A DNA stretch of 51,382 nucleotides from an uncultured Solobacterium sp. (GCA_900547815.1 URHY01000004.1:1-51382); one strand, 5' to 3'; positions 17,571 to 25,535 are shown, counted from the stretch's first letter. Numbers and translations are program-made. Notes: generated by a model not told the origin, from the sequence alone.

Positions 17571-19013
17571 ATGAAACGGATCAGGGAAATTGTAGTCGTC
17601 TTATTTGTTTTTGTTTTTGTATTTGTGTTATGTGAAAGTGTAAGCGCAAATGGTATGGGTGGATCGATTATTATTGATAATGCGATTGATGGTGAGATGT
17701 ATACGATTTATAAGATGCTGGATTTACAGAACTTTGATGGGGATAACTATTCTTACAAGATTTCTTCTTCTGAGTGGGATGAATTCTTTGTTTCTGGTGA
17801 TGGTCGTTTCTATTTTGATGTGAATTCGAATGGTGGCGTGGCTTTTGTCGGGGATGAGCAGCGTATGGATTTGGTTGCTCAAAGGGCATTGGCTTATGCG
17901 AAATCTCATGAGGGTATTACAAAAAAAAGTCAACGGGCAGTTGGAGGTATTGTTGAGTTTAAAGATTTAGATTTGGGTTATTATTTAGTGGATTCAAGTG
18001 TAGGTGTTCTTTGTGGTTTGACTACTACGAATTATGTGGTTCGTGTTGAAGAGAAGAATGAAAAGCCTACTTTATCGAAGTATGTGAAGATGGATGGTAC
18101 GGATTCTTTGGGTAAGTATGCTACGGCTGGTATAGGTGATGTGGTGTATTTTACGAGTGTTATAAGGAATTTTAAAGGTGCTGAAAATCTTGAACTTACG
18201 GATGTGATGGAGAAGGGGTTATCGTTAAATTTGGATTCAATTGTAGTTTCTTTGGTTAATGATAATTTGATTATAGATTTAAATGAAAATGAGCATTATA
18301 GTGTATTGGATTTAGGAAATGGATTTGAGGTTTTATTTACTTTTGATGGTTATAGAATTTTAGAAAATCATTGTATGGATTGTGATATAAGAATTTCGTA
18401 TAGTGCCATTGTTAATAAGGATGCATGTACTAATAATGCGAATGTGGCTAGTTTGAAATATGGTGATCATCTTGTGTCATTATCGGATAAGGTGAATGTT
18501 GGTGTATTGAGTATTCCAGTGTTTAAGTGTTCGGTGAATAGAGTTGGGCTTGAGGGTGCTAAGTTTAGTTTGTATACAAGTGAAGTGGATGCATTGAATG
18601 ATGTGAATTGTATTCGTTTTATTGAAACAGAGGATTCTAATGTGTTTCAAAAGTCTGAATTGGGTCAGGGTCTTATAAAGACGGATCGTAGTGGTCGCTT
18701 TGTTCTTTCTGGCTTGAAGTCTGGAAGGTATTTTCTTAGGGAGGTTCAGGCTCCTAGGGGATACAATAAATTGATTGATCTTGTTACTGTTGTTGTGAAT
18801 CCTGTTATTGGTTCTTCAAATGAAATTATGGGTCAATCCTTCCTTGTTTTTTATGGTATGAATGTGGGTAAGGCTGAGGTTGAGGTTGAAGTTCAAAATC
18901 AAAGTGGTAGTTTATTACCTTCTACGGGTAGTGTTGGAACAAGGTCTATTTATTTAATTGGTTTTGTATTTGTGCTTGTTTCGTTTGTATTATATAGAAA
19001 GTTTAATGATTAG
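17571..19013 (+). CDS. Second backbone-type pilin, diverged paralogue
   Basis: 480 residues. A signal peptide (REIVVVLFVFVFVFVLCESVSA) is followed by GGSIIIDNAIDGEMYTIYKM, which aligns with the start of the preceding pilin, a mid-domain starting KPTLSKYVK, a Cna-B domain with the E-box YFLREVQAPRGYN, and a sorting signal SLLPSTGSVGTR with helix and a short basic tail. It is a duplicate of the backbone pilin, but the codons are G/T-rich where the neighbour is A-rich, so it is either old or acquired separately. The sorting signal has Ser in place of the second Gly and a weaker tail. It may be an alternative backbone or an accessory pilin. The ATG at 17571 has AAAGGA just upstream. Confidence 0.88.
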   Translation: MKRIREIVVVLFVFVFVFVLCESVSANGMGGSIIIDNAIDGEMYTIYKMLDLQNFDGDNYSYKISSSEWDEFFVSGDGRFYFDVNSNGGVAFVGDEQRMDLVAQRALAYAKSHEGITKKSQRAVGGIVEFKDLDLGYYLVDSSVGVLCGLTTTNYVVRVEEKNEKPTLSKYVKMDGTDSLGKYATAGIGDVVYFTSVIRNFKGAENLELTDVMEKGLSLNLDSIVVSLVNDNLIIDLNENEHYSVLDLGNGFEVLFTFDGYRILENHCMDCDIRISYSAIVNKDACTNNANVASLKYGDHLVSLSDKVNVGVLSIPVFKCSVNRVGLEGAKFSLYTSEVDALNDVNCIRFIETEDSNVFQKSELGQGLIKTDRSGRFVLSGLKSGRYFLREVQAPRGYNKLIDLVTVVVNPVIGSSNEIMGQSFLVFYGMNVGKAEVEVEVQNQSGSLLPSTGSVGTRSIYLIGFVFVLVSFVLYRKFND

Positions 19014-19043
19014 TTTTTTGTTGTTAGGGGAATGGATTGTAAG

Positions 19044-19853
19044 ATGAAGAAACATATTTCAACTATAATTGCGATACTTGTTTTTGTGACTGGCTTATCG
19101 TTGTTATTGTATCCTACTGTTAGTAATTATTGGAATTCTTTGCATCAAAGTCGTGTTGTGGCAAATTATTCGGATGCTTTGGCTAAGATGGATCAAAAAA
19201 AGAAGCAGGCTGAGATTGATCGGGCTGTTGAATATAATGCTGGGTTAATAAATAATGGTGGTCGTTTTACTCCAAGTGATTCTGAGCTTAGTGAATATAA
19301 GAGCCTATTAAATGCGGATGGTACGGGTATGATGGGATATGTTACGATTCCTAAGATTCAGGTAAAGCTTGCGATTTATCATACGGTAGATGAGTCTGTA
19401 TTGCAGATAGGTGTTGGTCATTTAGAGGGTTCGAGTCTTCCTGTTGGTGGTGCTAGTACGCATTGTGTTATTTCATCTCATAGAGGTCTTCCGAGTGCAA
19501 AGTTATTTACGGATTTGGATAAGCTTAAAAAGGGAGATTATTTTTATTTACATGTATATGATAAGGTGCTTGCATATCAAGTAGATAATATCGCGATTGT
19601 TGAGCCGAATGATTATGGTTTATTAGAAATTGAAGAAGGTAAGGATTTATGTACATTATTTACTTGTACGCCTTATGGTATTAATACGCATCGATTACTA
19701 GTTCGTGGACATCGTGTAGAGAATATGATGGATGAGAAGAATTTAACGGCAGATGCTGCGAAGGTAAATCCTTTGGTTGTGGCTAGTGTCATTGGTTTGA
19801 TTTTGTATGGTATTGGGTATGTTGTATATCGAATGAAAAGGAAGGGAGTGTAG
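19044..19853 (+). CDS. srtC: Class C (pilin-polymerising) sortase
   Basis: About 269 residues. An N-terminal membrane segment (TIIAILVFVTGLSLLLYPTV), then GYVTIPKIQVKLAIYHTVDE, HCVISSHRGLPSAKLFTDLD with catalytic His, TLFTCTPYGINTHRLLVRG with catalytic Cys and Arg, and a second C-terminal membrane helix (VASVIGLILYGIGYVVY), which is diagnostic for class C. A Ser/Asp-type lid (FTPSDSELSEY) lies before the catalytic core. It links pilins by attacking LPxTG and joining the Thr to a pilin Lys. Start choice: ATG 19044 has GGA 7 nt upstream, while ATG 19032 is only 1 nt from AGGGG. The next gene begins 4 nt after the stop. Confidence 0.93.
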   Translation: MKKHISTIIAILVFVTGLSLLLYPTVSNYWNSLHQSRVVANYSDALAKMDQKKKQAEIDRAVEYNAGLINNGGRFTPSDSELSEYKSLLNADGTGMMGYVTIPKIQVKLAIYHTVDESVLQIGVGHLEGSSLPVGGASTHCVISSHRGLPSAKLFTDLDKLKKGDYFYLHVYDKVLAYQVDNIAIVEPNDYGLLEIEEGKDLCTLFTCTPYGINTHRLLVRGHRVENMMDEKNLTADAAKVNPLVVASVIGLILYGIGYVVYRMKRKGV

Positions 19854-19856
19854 GTG

Positions 19857-20690
19857 ATGAAAAAAGGAATTTATTTTATATTCATTTCGTTATTGTGTTG
19901 TCTTTTACCTACAACTCTATTCGCAAAAAGTGATTTGATGAATTTGGATGTTTCTTGTCCAGCATCAGATATGCAGGTTTCTTTATATCGAGTAGCGGAT
20001 GAGAATTATAAATTGACAGGTGTATTTTCGAATTATTCTGTTGATTTAAAACAAGATGTACAAGGGGCTGCCAATGCATTAGAGAATCGTATTTTAATGG
20101 ATGGCATTGAGGCAGATGCTTATGCGACTTCTGATTCTTCTGGTAAGGCTGGTTTTTCTGGTCTAGAATCCGGCATTTATTTAGTGGTAGGAAAAGAAGT
20201 TGAATCGAATGGTGTATTTTATATGCCACAAGTATCCTTGATTTCTTTAAGTGGCGATTTAAGTGTGGATTTAAAGTATGAGACTAGTAATAAGGCGAGT
20301 CATATTCATGTATTAAAGGTATGGAAGAAGGATAATAAGAAGTCTCGTCCTAAATCGATTGAGGTATGTTTATTAAGGTCAGATGGTATAGTGGTTGATA
20401 AAGTGAAATTAAATTCGGATAATCAATGGTCTCATACTTGGGATTCTCTTTCAACTTTATATACATATAGTGTAATGGAAACAAGTGTTCCTTCTGGCTA
20501 TAAGGAGAGTTGTTTTAGGGAAAAGGATAGTGTTGTTTTAACAAATACGGGTAGTTATACGGATAAGAAGAAAGAGAAAAAGGATGATGAGCTTGCTTTC
20601 ACGGGACAGTTATGGTGGCCAGTTCCTGTTTTATTGTTTGTTGGACTTGTTTTGTTTGGCTTAGGACGCCAGTTGCGTAATGAGAAATAA
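19857..20690 (+). CDS. Small Cna-B pilin with LAFTG sorting signal
   Basis: 277 residues. A signal peptide (GIYFIFISLLCCLLPTTLFA), a short N-domain with GLESGIYLVVGKEV, a Cna-B repeat (IHVLKVWKKDNKKSRPKSIE to YSVMETSVPSGYKES), a charged Lys/Glu linker, then LAFTG followed by a Trp-rich helix and RQLRNEK. Thr-Gly and the tail fit a sorting signal, but Pro is replaced by Ala. Minor basal pilins at the end of pilus operons often have variant signals served by a second sortase, and such a sortase gene overlaps this one by 11 nt. It is therefore the best candidate for the pilus base or anchor. ATG 19857 was chosen because a GTG start at 19854 adds only one residue. Confidence 0.85.
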   Translation: MKKGIYFIFISLLCCLLPTTLFAKSDLMNLDVSCPASDMQVSLYRVADENYKLTGVFSNYSVDLKQDVQGAANALENRILMDGIEADAYATSDSSGKAGFSGLESGIYLVVGKEVESNGVFYMPQVSLISLSGDLSVDLKYETSNKASHIHVLKVWKKDNKKSRPKSIEVCLLRSDGIVVDKVKLNSDNQWSHTWDSLSTLYTYSVMETSVPSGYKESCFREKDSVVLTNTGSYTDKKKEKKDDELAFTGQLWWPVPVLLFVGLVLFGLGRQLRNEK

Positions 20691-21258
20691 AATAGGAAAG
20701 CTAACCACTAGAATAGGGGTTGTTTGTATTATTCTTGCTTTATGTTTATGTTCTTATAATGTCTATGATTCGTTGCGTTCTTATTATGTTTCAAAACATT
20801 TGATGAGTGAGTATCATACTTTAAAAACTTCTTCAGGAGAAATACCAGACTACGTATTAAATCCAGATATGGAAATGCCTGAAGAAAAAGTGGATGGAAT
20901 ACCTTGTGTTGGTATTCTTGAAATTCCTAGTTTGAATTTGAAGCTTTGTGTAACAAGTACATTTAGCTATGAATATATGAAGAAACTTCCTTGTCGATAT
21001 TATGGAAGTATTTATAAGAATAATATGGTAATTGCAGCTCATAATTCTTGGTTTCATTTTGGTAGGTTAAATACTTTGCATAATGGTGACAAAATCATTT
21101 TTACAGATGTGAATGGAAATAGTTTTGAATATGGAGTGGATGCGATAGAGGCTCTTAAACCAAATAGTGTGGAGGCTGTAACAAATGGTAAATGGCCATT
21201 AACTCTATATACTTGTACGTTGGATGCGCAGTATAGGGTGGTTGTAAGGTGTAAGTGA
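20680..21258 (+). CDS. Second, short sortase of the pilus operon
   Basis: 192 residues, with one N-terminal membrane helix (TRIGVVCIILALCLCSY) and no C-terminal helix. Catalytic residues appear as MVIAAHNSWFHFGRL (His) and LTLYTCTLDAQYRVVVRCK (Cys and Arg), the latter almost at the C-terminus. This is not class C. The AHN..HFGRL region resembles the sortases that accompany LAFTG/LPxTG minor pilins and attach the finished pilus to the wall. The start overlaps the preceding gene, so translation is coupled; this pairing suggests specificity for the LAFTG substrate (inference). It is the last gene of the operon. Confidence 0.88.
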   Translation: MRNKIGKLTTRIGVVCIILALCLCSYNVYDSLRSYYVSKHLMSEYHTLKTSSGEIPDYVLNPDMEMPEEKVDGIPCVGILEIPSLNLKLCVTSTFSYEYMKKLPCRYYGSIYKNNMVIAAHNSWFHFGRLNTLHNGDKIIFTDVNGNSFEYGVDAIEALKPNSVEAVTNGKWPLTLYTCTLDAQYRVVVRCK

Positions 21259-21286
21259 TAGATAAAAAAAGGATGGTTTTATAATA

Positions 21287-22252
21287 ATGATTATTCAGTT
21301 TATTAATTTATTGGTGCAAAATTTAAATGAAATCGGCTATATTTTTGCTTTATCTATGCAATTTGTTGCATCTTGTTTGCTTTTTAGAAATGTTTTCAAA
21401 GGGAGAAATGTTATAATCAAAGATTTTTTTAACAATGTATCTACTACAACTAATTTAGAAGACAAACCAGAATACAATAAGAATGATTTTAAAGAAAAAT
21501 TTTTAGAAGCATATTCTAATAGTTGGGCATTATTCCTTTTTATATGTGGTTTTATTCTTAGAATATTTGTATCCAAAGGTGATTTAAGTTTTTGGCAAAT
21601 TGTTTTGTATGTTATTGTACTATCTATATTATTAATTAAAATAGTTTTTAAATATTTTGTAGATGCTAAAGCGTCTAAAAATGTTGAAAAGCATGTAACT
21701 TATGAGGAACTCGAAGAACTGGGTATAAAAATGCATAAAATCAGCAAATTGGAAAATGAAGAGAATGTACATTCAAGCGATAGTAAAATAAATGATAGTA
21801 GTAATAAAAATGATTTATATTTAATGAAACTAAATCATGCTTTAACTTTATATAAAAGTATAGAATATTCTGATGAAAAGCAAATAAAAAATGTGAACCT
21901 ATATAGAAAAATTAAGTTTTATGCAAAACAAATTTTTAAAGCCTTTAAAGAATCTTTAATATGCCTAAGTATAACATTTACTGTATATGGAATAGTTATA
22001 TTAATTTTTATGTTAGCTAAAGATCCAAAATTAGAAACTATTATTTCAGTATGTATATTTGCATTGGTTCTTAGAATGTTTGATATTAGCTTTGATAAAG
22101 TTGATGAAGGTGTGCACAGGGTATCGAAAGTTGATAAAGAGTTGTACGAAATAGCTTTAGATATATATGATCAATTATGTTTGGACCAAGATGATCAAGA
22201 TAAAAGGAAATTAAAGGATTATATGGAAAGACGATTTCTAAATCAAAAATGA
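21287..22252 (+). CDS. Membrane protein of unknown function
   Basis: I do not recognise this 321-residue protein. It has about five hydrophobic segments (near residues 15-34, 74-93, 100-121, 225-246 and 250-268). Between segments three and four lies a long, charged, Ser/Asn/Lys-rich cytoplasmic stretch (about 122-220), and the tail is highly charged (LDQDDQDKRKLKDYMERR). AGGATGG serves as ribosome site. Its A-rich codons differ from the G/T-rich pilus genes just before it, although only 28 nt separate it from the sortase gene. It stands next to the toxin-antitoxin island, so it may belong to the accessory DNA rather than the pilus. No motif supports a specific role. Confidence 0.7.
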   Translation: MIIQFINLLVQNLNEIGYIFALSMQFVASCLLFRNVFKGRNVIIKDFFNNVSTTTNLEDKPEYNKNDFKEKFLEAYSNSWALFLFICGFILRIFVSKGDLSFWQIVLYVIVLSILLIKIVFKYFVDAKASKNVEKHVTYEELEELGIKMHKISKLENEENVHSSDSKINDSSNKNDLYLMKLNHALTLYKSIEYSDEKQIKNVNLYRKIKFYAKQIFKAFKESLICLSITFTVYGIVILIFMLAKDPKLETIISVCIFALVLRMFDISFDKVDEGVHRVSKVDKELYEIALDIYDQLCLDQDDQDKRKLKDYMERRFLNQK

Positions 22253-22291
22253 CATGAATATCTAAATTTTTATTAGCAATCAAATTATTTA

Positions 22292-22435
22292 TTGAAACAT
22301 ATAAAGTAGAATCTTATCTAGGTGATCTTTGTGTAGTTAATTTGTATGGAGTTAGGTGAATTTGCTCTCCAGGATTTTAAAGGGTGATATATACCTCAAA
22401 ATGGTTTATAGCTGATATTGGGCTCGGACAACATT
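22292..22435 (+). ncRNA. Second copy of the 97-nt small-RNA element, 3' truncated
   Basis: A good promoter, TTGAAA (22292-22297) and TATCTA (22315-22320) 17 nt apart, precedes the element at 22339-22435, which aligns gap-free with 7986-8082. The homology stops inside the terminator loop (CGGACAACATT), and the next base begins a minus-strand transposase fragment. The RNA gene has therefore lost its 3' arm and terminator. If still transcribed, it would run into the fragment. Confidence 0.65.
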
Positions 22436-22601
22436 TAGGTTTACCACCAGGCACATATTTAGATGTACACGAATAGAGACTATAACCTTGTTTCGTTTTT
22501 TTGATTGTGTGACCAGGAGAACGGAACTTTTCGACCAAGTCAGGATAAGTAACATACCTTTTCGTAACAATAATGTACACCAATACACTATTAAAGTGCA
22601 T
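22436..22601 (-). pseudogene. N-terminal fragment of a transposase (IS1634-like?)
   Basis: On the minus strand an opening from ATG near 22601 reads VTKRYVTYPDLVEKF, then TIKKTKQGYSLYSCTSKYVP, then GGKPK before it meets the small-RNA element at 22435, beyond which the translation is unrelated. The start and the GKPK block recall the N-terminus of IS1634-type transposases, but the family name is uncertain. No catalytic domain remains. The fragment marks the breakpoint that destroyed the small-RNA terminator. Confidence 0.45.
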
Positions 22602-22605
22602 AAAA

Positions 22606-22657
22606 AAATAAGTAATCTTAAATCACTAAAATTTGAAGATTATTTCATGCGTAATCA
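22606..22657. repeat. 52-bp direct repeat, left copy, flanking the ToxIN locus
   Basis: This segment matches 24025-24076 in the same orientation with two mismatches. Each copy includes a hairpin, AATCTTAAAT against AATTTGAAGATT. The pair brackets the ToxIN locus and the transposase debris behind it. Confidence 0.75.
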
Positions 22658-22677
22658 TTAAAAGCAAAAAATGGCCC

Positions 22678-22705
22678 TGGACTTTAATGATATATTGTGT
22701 ATAAT
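22678..22705 (+). promoter_or_regulatory. Promoter of the ToxI-like antitoxin RNA
   Basis: A perfect TATAAT (22700-22705) is preceded 16 nt upstream by TGGACT (22678-22683). It lies 25 nt before the first complete antitoxin repeat. Confidence 0.65.
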
Positions 22706-22711
22706 ATAAAT

Positions 22712-22835
22712 GAAGGTAGAAATACCAGAAGCGGTGTACCCTACCAAAACCAAGTGGGAGCGAAAAAAGCGGTGTACCCTACCAAAACCAAGTGGGAGCG
22801 AAAAAAGCGGTCAATCCTTTTTTGGATTGACCATT
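22712..22835 (+). ncRNA. toxI: Type III antitoxin RNA (ToxI-like), two 38-nt repeats
   Basis: Two identical 38-nt units (22731-22768, 22769-22806), each starting GCGGTGTACC and ending GAGCGAAAAAA, are followed by a third start (GCGG) that merges into the terminator GGTCAATCC/GGATTGACC (22809-22832, loop T6). A short GGTA/TACC hairpin precedes them. Promoter, repeats, terminator and toxin gene follow the type III order. Classic ToxI repeats are 34-36 nt, close to this length. CCC within each unit can pair with GGG further on, as expected for the antitoxin pseudoknot. Confidence 0.85.
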
Positions 22836-22845
22836 TCTTTATTTT
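22809..22845 (+). terminator. Terminator between ToxI RNA and toxN
   Basis: A 9-bp perfect stem with a T6 loop is followed by ATTTCTTTATTTT. It should end most transcripts and let a minority continue into the toxin gene. Confidence 0.85.
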
Positions 22846-22855
22846 AGGAGTAGTT

Positions 22856-23395
22856 ATGTGGCAATTAAGAGATAATAGAATTGTTTTAATTAAAATTTCA
22901 ATGGAATATACTGATCTTTTACGTAATACTATTGATTCTAAAGTTCCGCTAGAACATATGGGCAGTGATAATTTTCCCAGACCATTTATTGGTATCTTAA
23001 TTATGAATAATGAAAACCAGTTTGTAATTCCATTGACATCACCAAAGGCAAAGCATGCTAGAATGAGCAATGGCCTGGATTTTCACAAAATAAATGGTGG
23101 GGAATACGGTGCTATCAATTTTAATAACATGTTTCCAATTATAAATGATGATAGGATTTATCAAATTATTGATACTGGATTCAACTCCGATTGTTCGGAA
23201 GCAGAATTACAATATAGAAACTTGGTTAGAAACCAATTAACTTGGCTAAATTTGAGTCATAACAAAGCTTTAGTATTAAGAAAAGCAGAAAATTTATATA
23301 ACTTATATATATCTGGGGAATTAGATGAAAAAGTCAAAAGAAGATGTTGCAATTTCATAAAATTACAAGAAGAATATATGAATTACCAATTATAA
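22856..23395 (+). CDS. toxN: Type III toxin, ToxN/AbiQ endoribonuclease
   Basis: 179 residues from ATG 22856 (TTAGGAG site 5 nt upstream); upstream in-frame codons run through the antitoxin RNA and are not expected to be translated. RPFIGILI leads to QFVIPLTSPKAKHARM, then DFHKINGGEYGAINFNNMFPI, the order of the ToxN/AbiQ catalytic core (strand, T/S-P-K-x-K-H loop, Lys/Asn-rich GEYGAINxNNM). The C-terminus is a long basic helix. The enzyme cleaves RNA at short A-rich sites and is neutralised by its own processed repeat RNA, aborting phage infection in studied systems. It is clearly different from the CptN-like protein at 878-1348, so the two loci should not cross-neutralise (inference). A terminator lies at 23444-23475. 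Confidence 0.9.
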   Translation: MWQLRDNRIVLIKISMEYTDLLRNTIDSKVPLEHMGSDNFPRPFIGILIMNNENQFVIPLTSPKAKHARMSNGLDFHKINGGEYGAINFNNMFPIINDDRIYQIIDTGFNSDCSEAELQYRNLVRNQLTWLNLSHNKALVLRKAENLYNLYISGELDEKVKRRCCNFIKLQEEYMNYQL

Positions 23396-23443
23396 ATTTG
23401 TAATAATTTTCTTTGCATTTTTTGATATTGCATATATTAAACG

Positions 23444-23476
23444 AAGATGAGAGCTTTATACTTTTCATCTTTTTTA
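23444..23476 (+). terminator. Terminator behind toxN
   Basis: AAGATGA (23444-23450) pairs with TCATCTT (23465-23471) and runs into TTTT. It lies 50 nt behind the toxN stop. Confidence 0.7.
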
Positions 23477-23519
23477 ATTCAATTTTTTCACTAAGATTAA
23501 ACAAAGAATTGTTACACCT

Positions 23520-23580
23520 AAATATGTTATTTGTTTATAAGCACACTGTTACAGGAGAATACTTATGAAAAAATTTAAGC
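23520..23580 (+). mobile_element. Relic of the 5' edge of the IS4-type element
   Basis: AATATGTTATTTGTTTATAA, the TTACAGGAG ribosome site and ATGAAAAAATTTAA align with 1686-1752, the leader and first codons of the IS4 transposase. Homology ends within about 20 nt of the start codon, where a different, antisense transposase remnant begins. Confidence 0.7.
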
Positions 23581-23985
23581 ATTTACCACATTCTTTACAA
23601 ATATATCTTTGTGTTCCATCTTTTTTATGGTCATATTTTATAAAACCATTAGATCCACAGAATGGATATTGTTTTATGTCTAAAGAATTTATAAATTCAA
23701 TTTCAAAAATAGATGATGTTGCATGTTTAGCGTCATACCAATCTTGAACAGTATTTTCTACAAGAAACTGTCCTTCAGATTTTTCAGAATCTTCAGACCA
23801 AGTAAATGAATGTAAAGATGGATACTTTCTACGTTCTTTTCGTATTCATTTGTGTTTGGCGGTTCGGAGTTTCACGAGATGAATAACTAGAACCGCCAAG
23901 TTCCTCTTGATGATTATTCAACTTATGAAGCTCTTCAAGAGCTTGCCTTTCCACAAGCGTTCTAATTATAGCGCTGCCTGTAACA
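23575..23985 (-). pseudogene. Zinc-ribbon transposase remnant, frame-broken
   Basis: Translated on the minus strand, the left part reads SLDIKQYPFCGSNGFIKYDH and then DGTQRYICKECGKCLNFF, a zinc ribbon of the kind at the N-terminus of IS1595/ISL3-type transposases. Further upstream in other frames come VERQALEELHKLNNHQEELG and SYSSRETPNRQTQMNTKRT, then stops. The catalytic part is missing because the sequence is replaced by the IS4 relic at about 23575. This is dead DNA, but its zinc ribbon still reads cleanly. Confidence 0.55.
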
Positions 23986-24024
23986 ATTTATCACTTACCA
24001 GCCATTTGCAAAAGAGGAGTTAAA

Positions 24025-24076
24025 AATAAATAATCTTAAATCACTAAAATTTGAAGATTATTTAATGCGTAATCAC
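24025..24076. repeat. 52-bp direct repeat, right copy
   Basis: This is the partner of 22606-22657. The 100 nt behind it carry no visible gene and must include the trkA promoter (AT-rich with TATTATACT near 24123-24131); GGAGGAG supplies a strong ribosome site for trkA. Confidence 0.75.
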
Positions 24077-24176
24077 CAGTGTTCATTACATGCGTTTGTA
24101 GTACTAGTTTTTATATTTAATTTGTATTATACTTGAGTTAGGTTCCGTATCGGAATTTATTTTTTTTGGAGGAGTT

Positions 24177-25535
24177 ATGAAAATTATTGTAGTGGGTGAT
24201 GGAAAAGTTGGATTTGCGATTGCGAAACAATTAAACCAGGAAGGTCATGATATTACAGTGGTTGAAAATAAAGCGAATGTTCTATCGAGTACCATGAATC
24301 AGTTGGATATTGTTGGCGTACAAGGAAATGGTGCGAGCTTAGATACGTTAATGGAAGCTCGTGTATCGTCTTCGGATTTGTTGATTGCGGCTACATCAAC
24401 GGATGAGGTGAATATTATTTGTTGTTTATTGGCTAAGAAATTGGGCGCAAGACATACGATTGCACGTATTCGTAATCCAGAATACAACAATACCGTTCGT
24501 TTAATTAAGGATGAATTGGGATTGAGCATGAGCATCAATCCGGAGCAGGCAGCGGCTCGTGAAATTTTGCGTGCCATTCGATTCTCAAATTCCATTAAGG
24601 TTTCTTCTTTTGCGAAGGGAAGAATTGAGCTTGCAGAAGTGAAAATTAAAGAAAATTCGCCACTTTCAAACATGCGTATTTGCGACATCAATCGTCGTTT
24701 GAAAAGTGAAGTCTTGTTTGTGGCAATTCAACATAATGGCGAGGTTATTATTCCAAATGGTAATACCGTCATCTATGAAAAGGATCGTGTAACACTAACG
24801 GGTTCTACAACACAATTAGAAAAATTCTTCATTAAAGTTGGTATTTTAAGTGATCGAACTGTAAATGAGGTGATGATTGTTGGTGGTGGAAGAATCACAT
24901 ATTATTTGACGAGCATGTTGTTAGAACTAGGTATGGATGTAAAGATCATTGAAATCAAAAAAGATAAGTGTATTAGTCTTGTAGAAAAATTCCCACAGGC
25001 AACAGTTATTAATGGGGATGGAACGGATCACGAATTATTATTAAGTGAATCTTTGGAAGAAATGGATGCGTTTATTGCACTTACAGATAATGATGAGGAA
25101 AATGTTATTATTTCAATGTTTGCCCAAAATCATGGTGTTACGCATGTCTTGCCTAAGGTAAACCGTGTTTCTTTAGGATTCTTATTGGATAAATTAGGCT
25201 TAGAAAATTCAATTACACCTAAATTTATTACGGCCAACCAAATTGTGCAGTATGTTCGTGCTATGCAAAATACAGTTGGATCAAATGTTGAATCATTGAT
25301 CAAACTTGTAAATGATAAAGTTGAAGCTTTAGAATTTAGAGTTCGTGATAACTGTCGTTTTATTGATGTGCCAATCAAGGATTTAAATATTCGTAAAGGG
25401 ATTATCATTGCGTATGTAACACATAAAGGTGTTTCTAAAGTAGCTACTGGTGATACGCGTATTCAATTATCGGATACCGTGATTATTATTAGTAAGGTTG
25501 CAGGATTGAGGGATATCAATGATTTACTATCTTAA
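24177..25535 (+). CDS. trkA: Trk potassium uptake regulatory subunit TrkA
   Basis: 452 residues, with two RCK halves as in full-length TrkA. The first begins MKIIVVGDGKVGFAIAKQLN, a Rossmann NAD(H) site, followed by a TrkA-C domain (about 140-220). The second begins MIVGGGRITYYLTSML near 235 and ends in another TrkA-C domain. The protein forms the cytoplasmic gating ring on TrkH and controls K+ uptake in response to nucleotides. It overlaps trkH by 17 nt, so the subunits are translationally coupled. The second Rossmann motif (GGGRI) departs from GxGxxG. Confidence 0.95.
   Translation: MKIIVVGDGKVGFAIAKQLNQEGHDITVVENKANVLSSTMNQLDIVGVQGNGASLDTLMEARVSSSDLLIAATSTDEVNIICCLLAKKLGARHTIARIRNPEYNNTVRLIKDELGLSMSINPEQAAAREILRAIRFSNSIKVSSFAKGRIELAEVKIKENSPLSNMRICDINRRLKSEVLFVAIQHNGEVIIPNGNTVIYEKDRVTLTGSTTQLEKFFIKVGILSDRTVNEVMIVGGGRITYYLTSMLLELGMDVKIIEIKKDKCISLVEKFPQATVINGDGTDHELLLSESLEEMDAFIALTDNDEENVIISMFAQNHGVTHVLPKVNRVSLGFLLDKLGLENSITPKFITANQIVQYVRAMQNTVGSNVESLIKLVNDKVEALEFRVRDNCRFIDVPIKDLNIRKGIIIAYVTHKGVSKVATGDTRIQLSDTVIIISKVAGLRDINDLLS

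Noticed and set aside
17571..19013. Minus-strand Gln/His-rich ORFs inside the second pilin gene
   Set aside because: They are shadows of the G/T-rich pilin codons, low in complexity and without ribosome sites.
22697..22855. Upstream extension of the toxN reading frame through the repeats
   Set aside because: The frame is open by chance through the antitoxin RNA and terminator. The ribosome site TTAGGAG and family length place the start at 22856.
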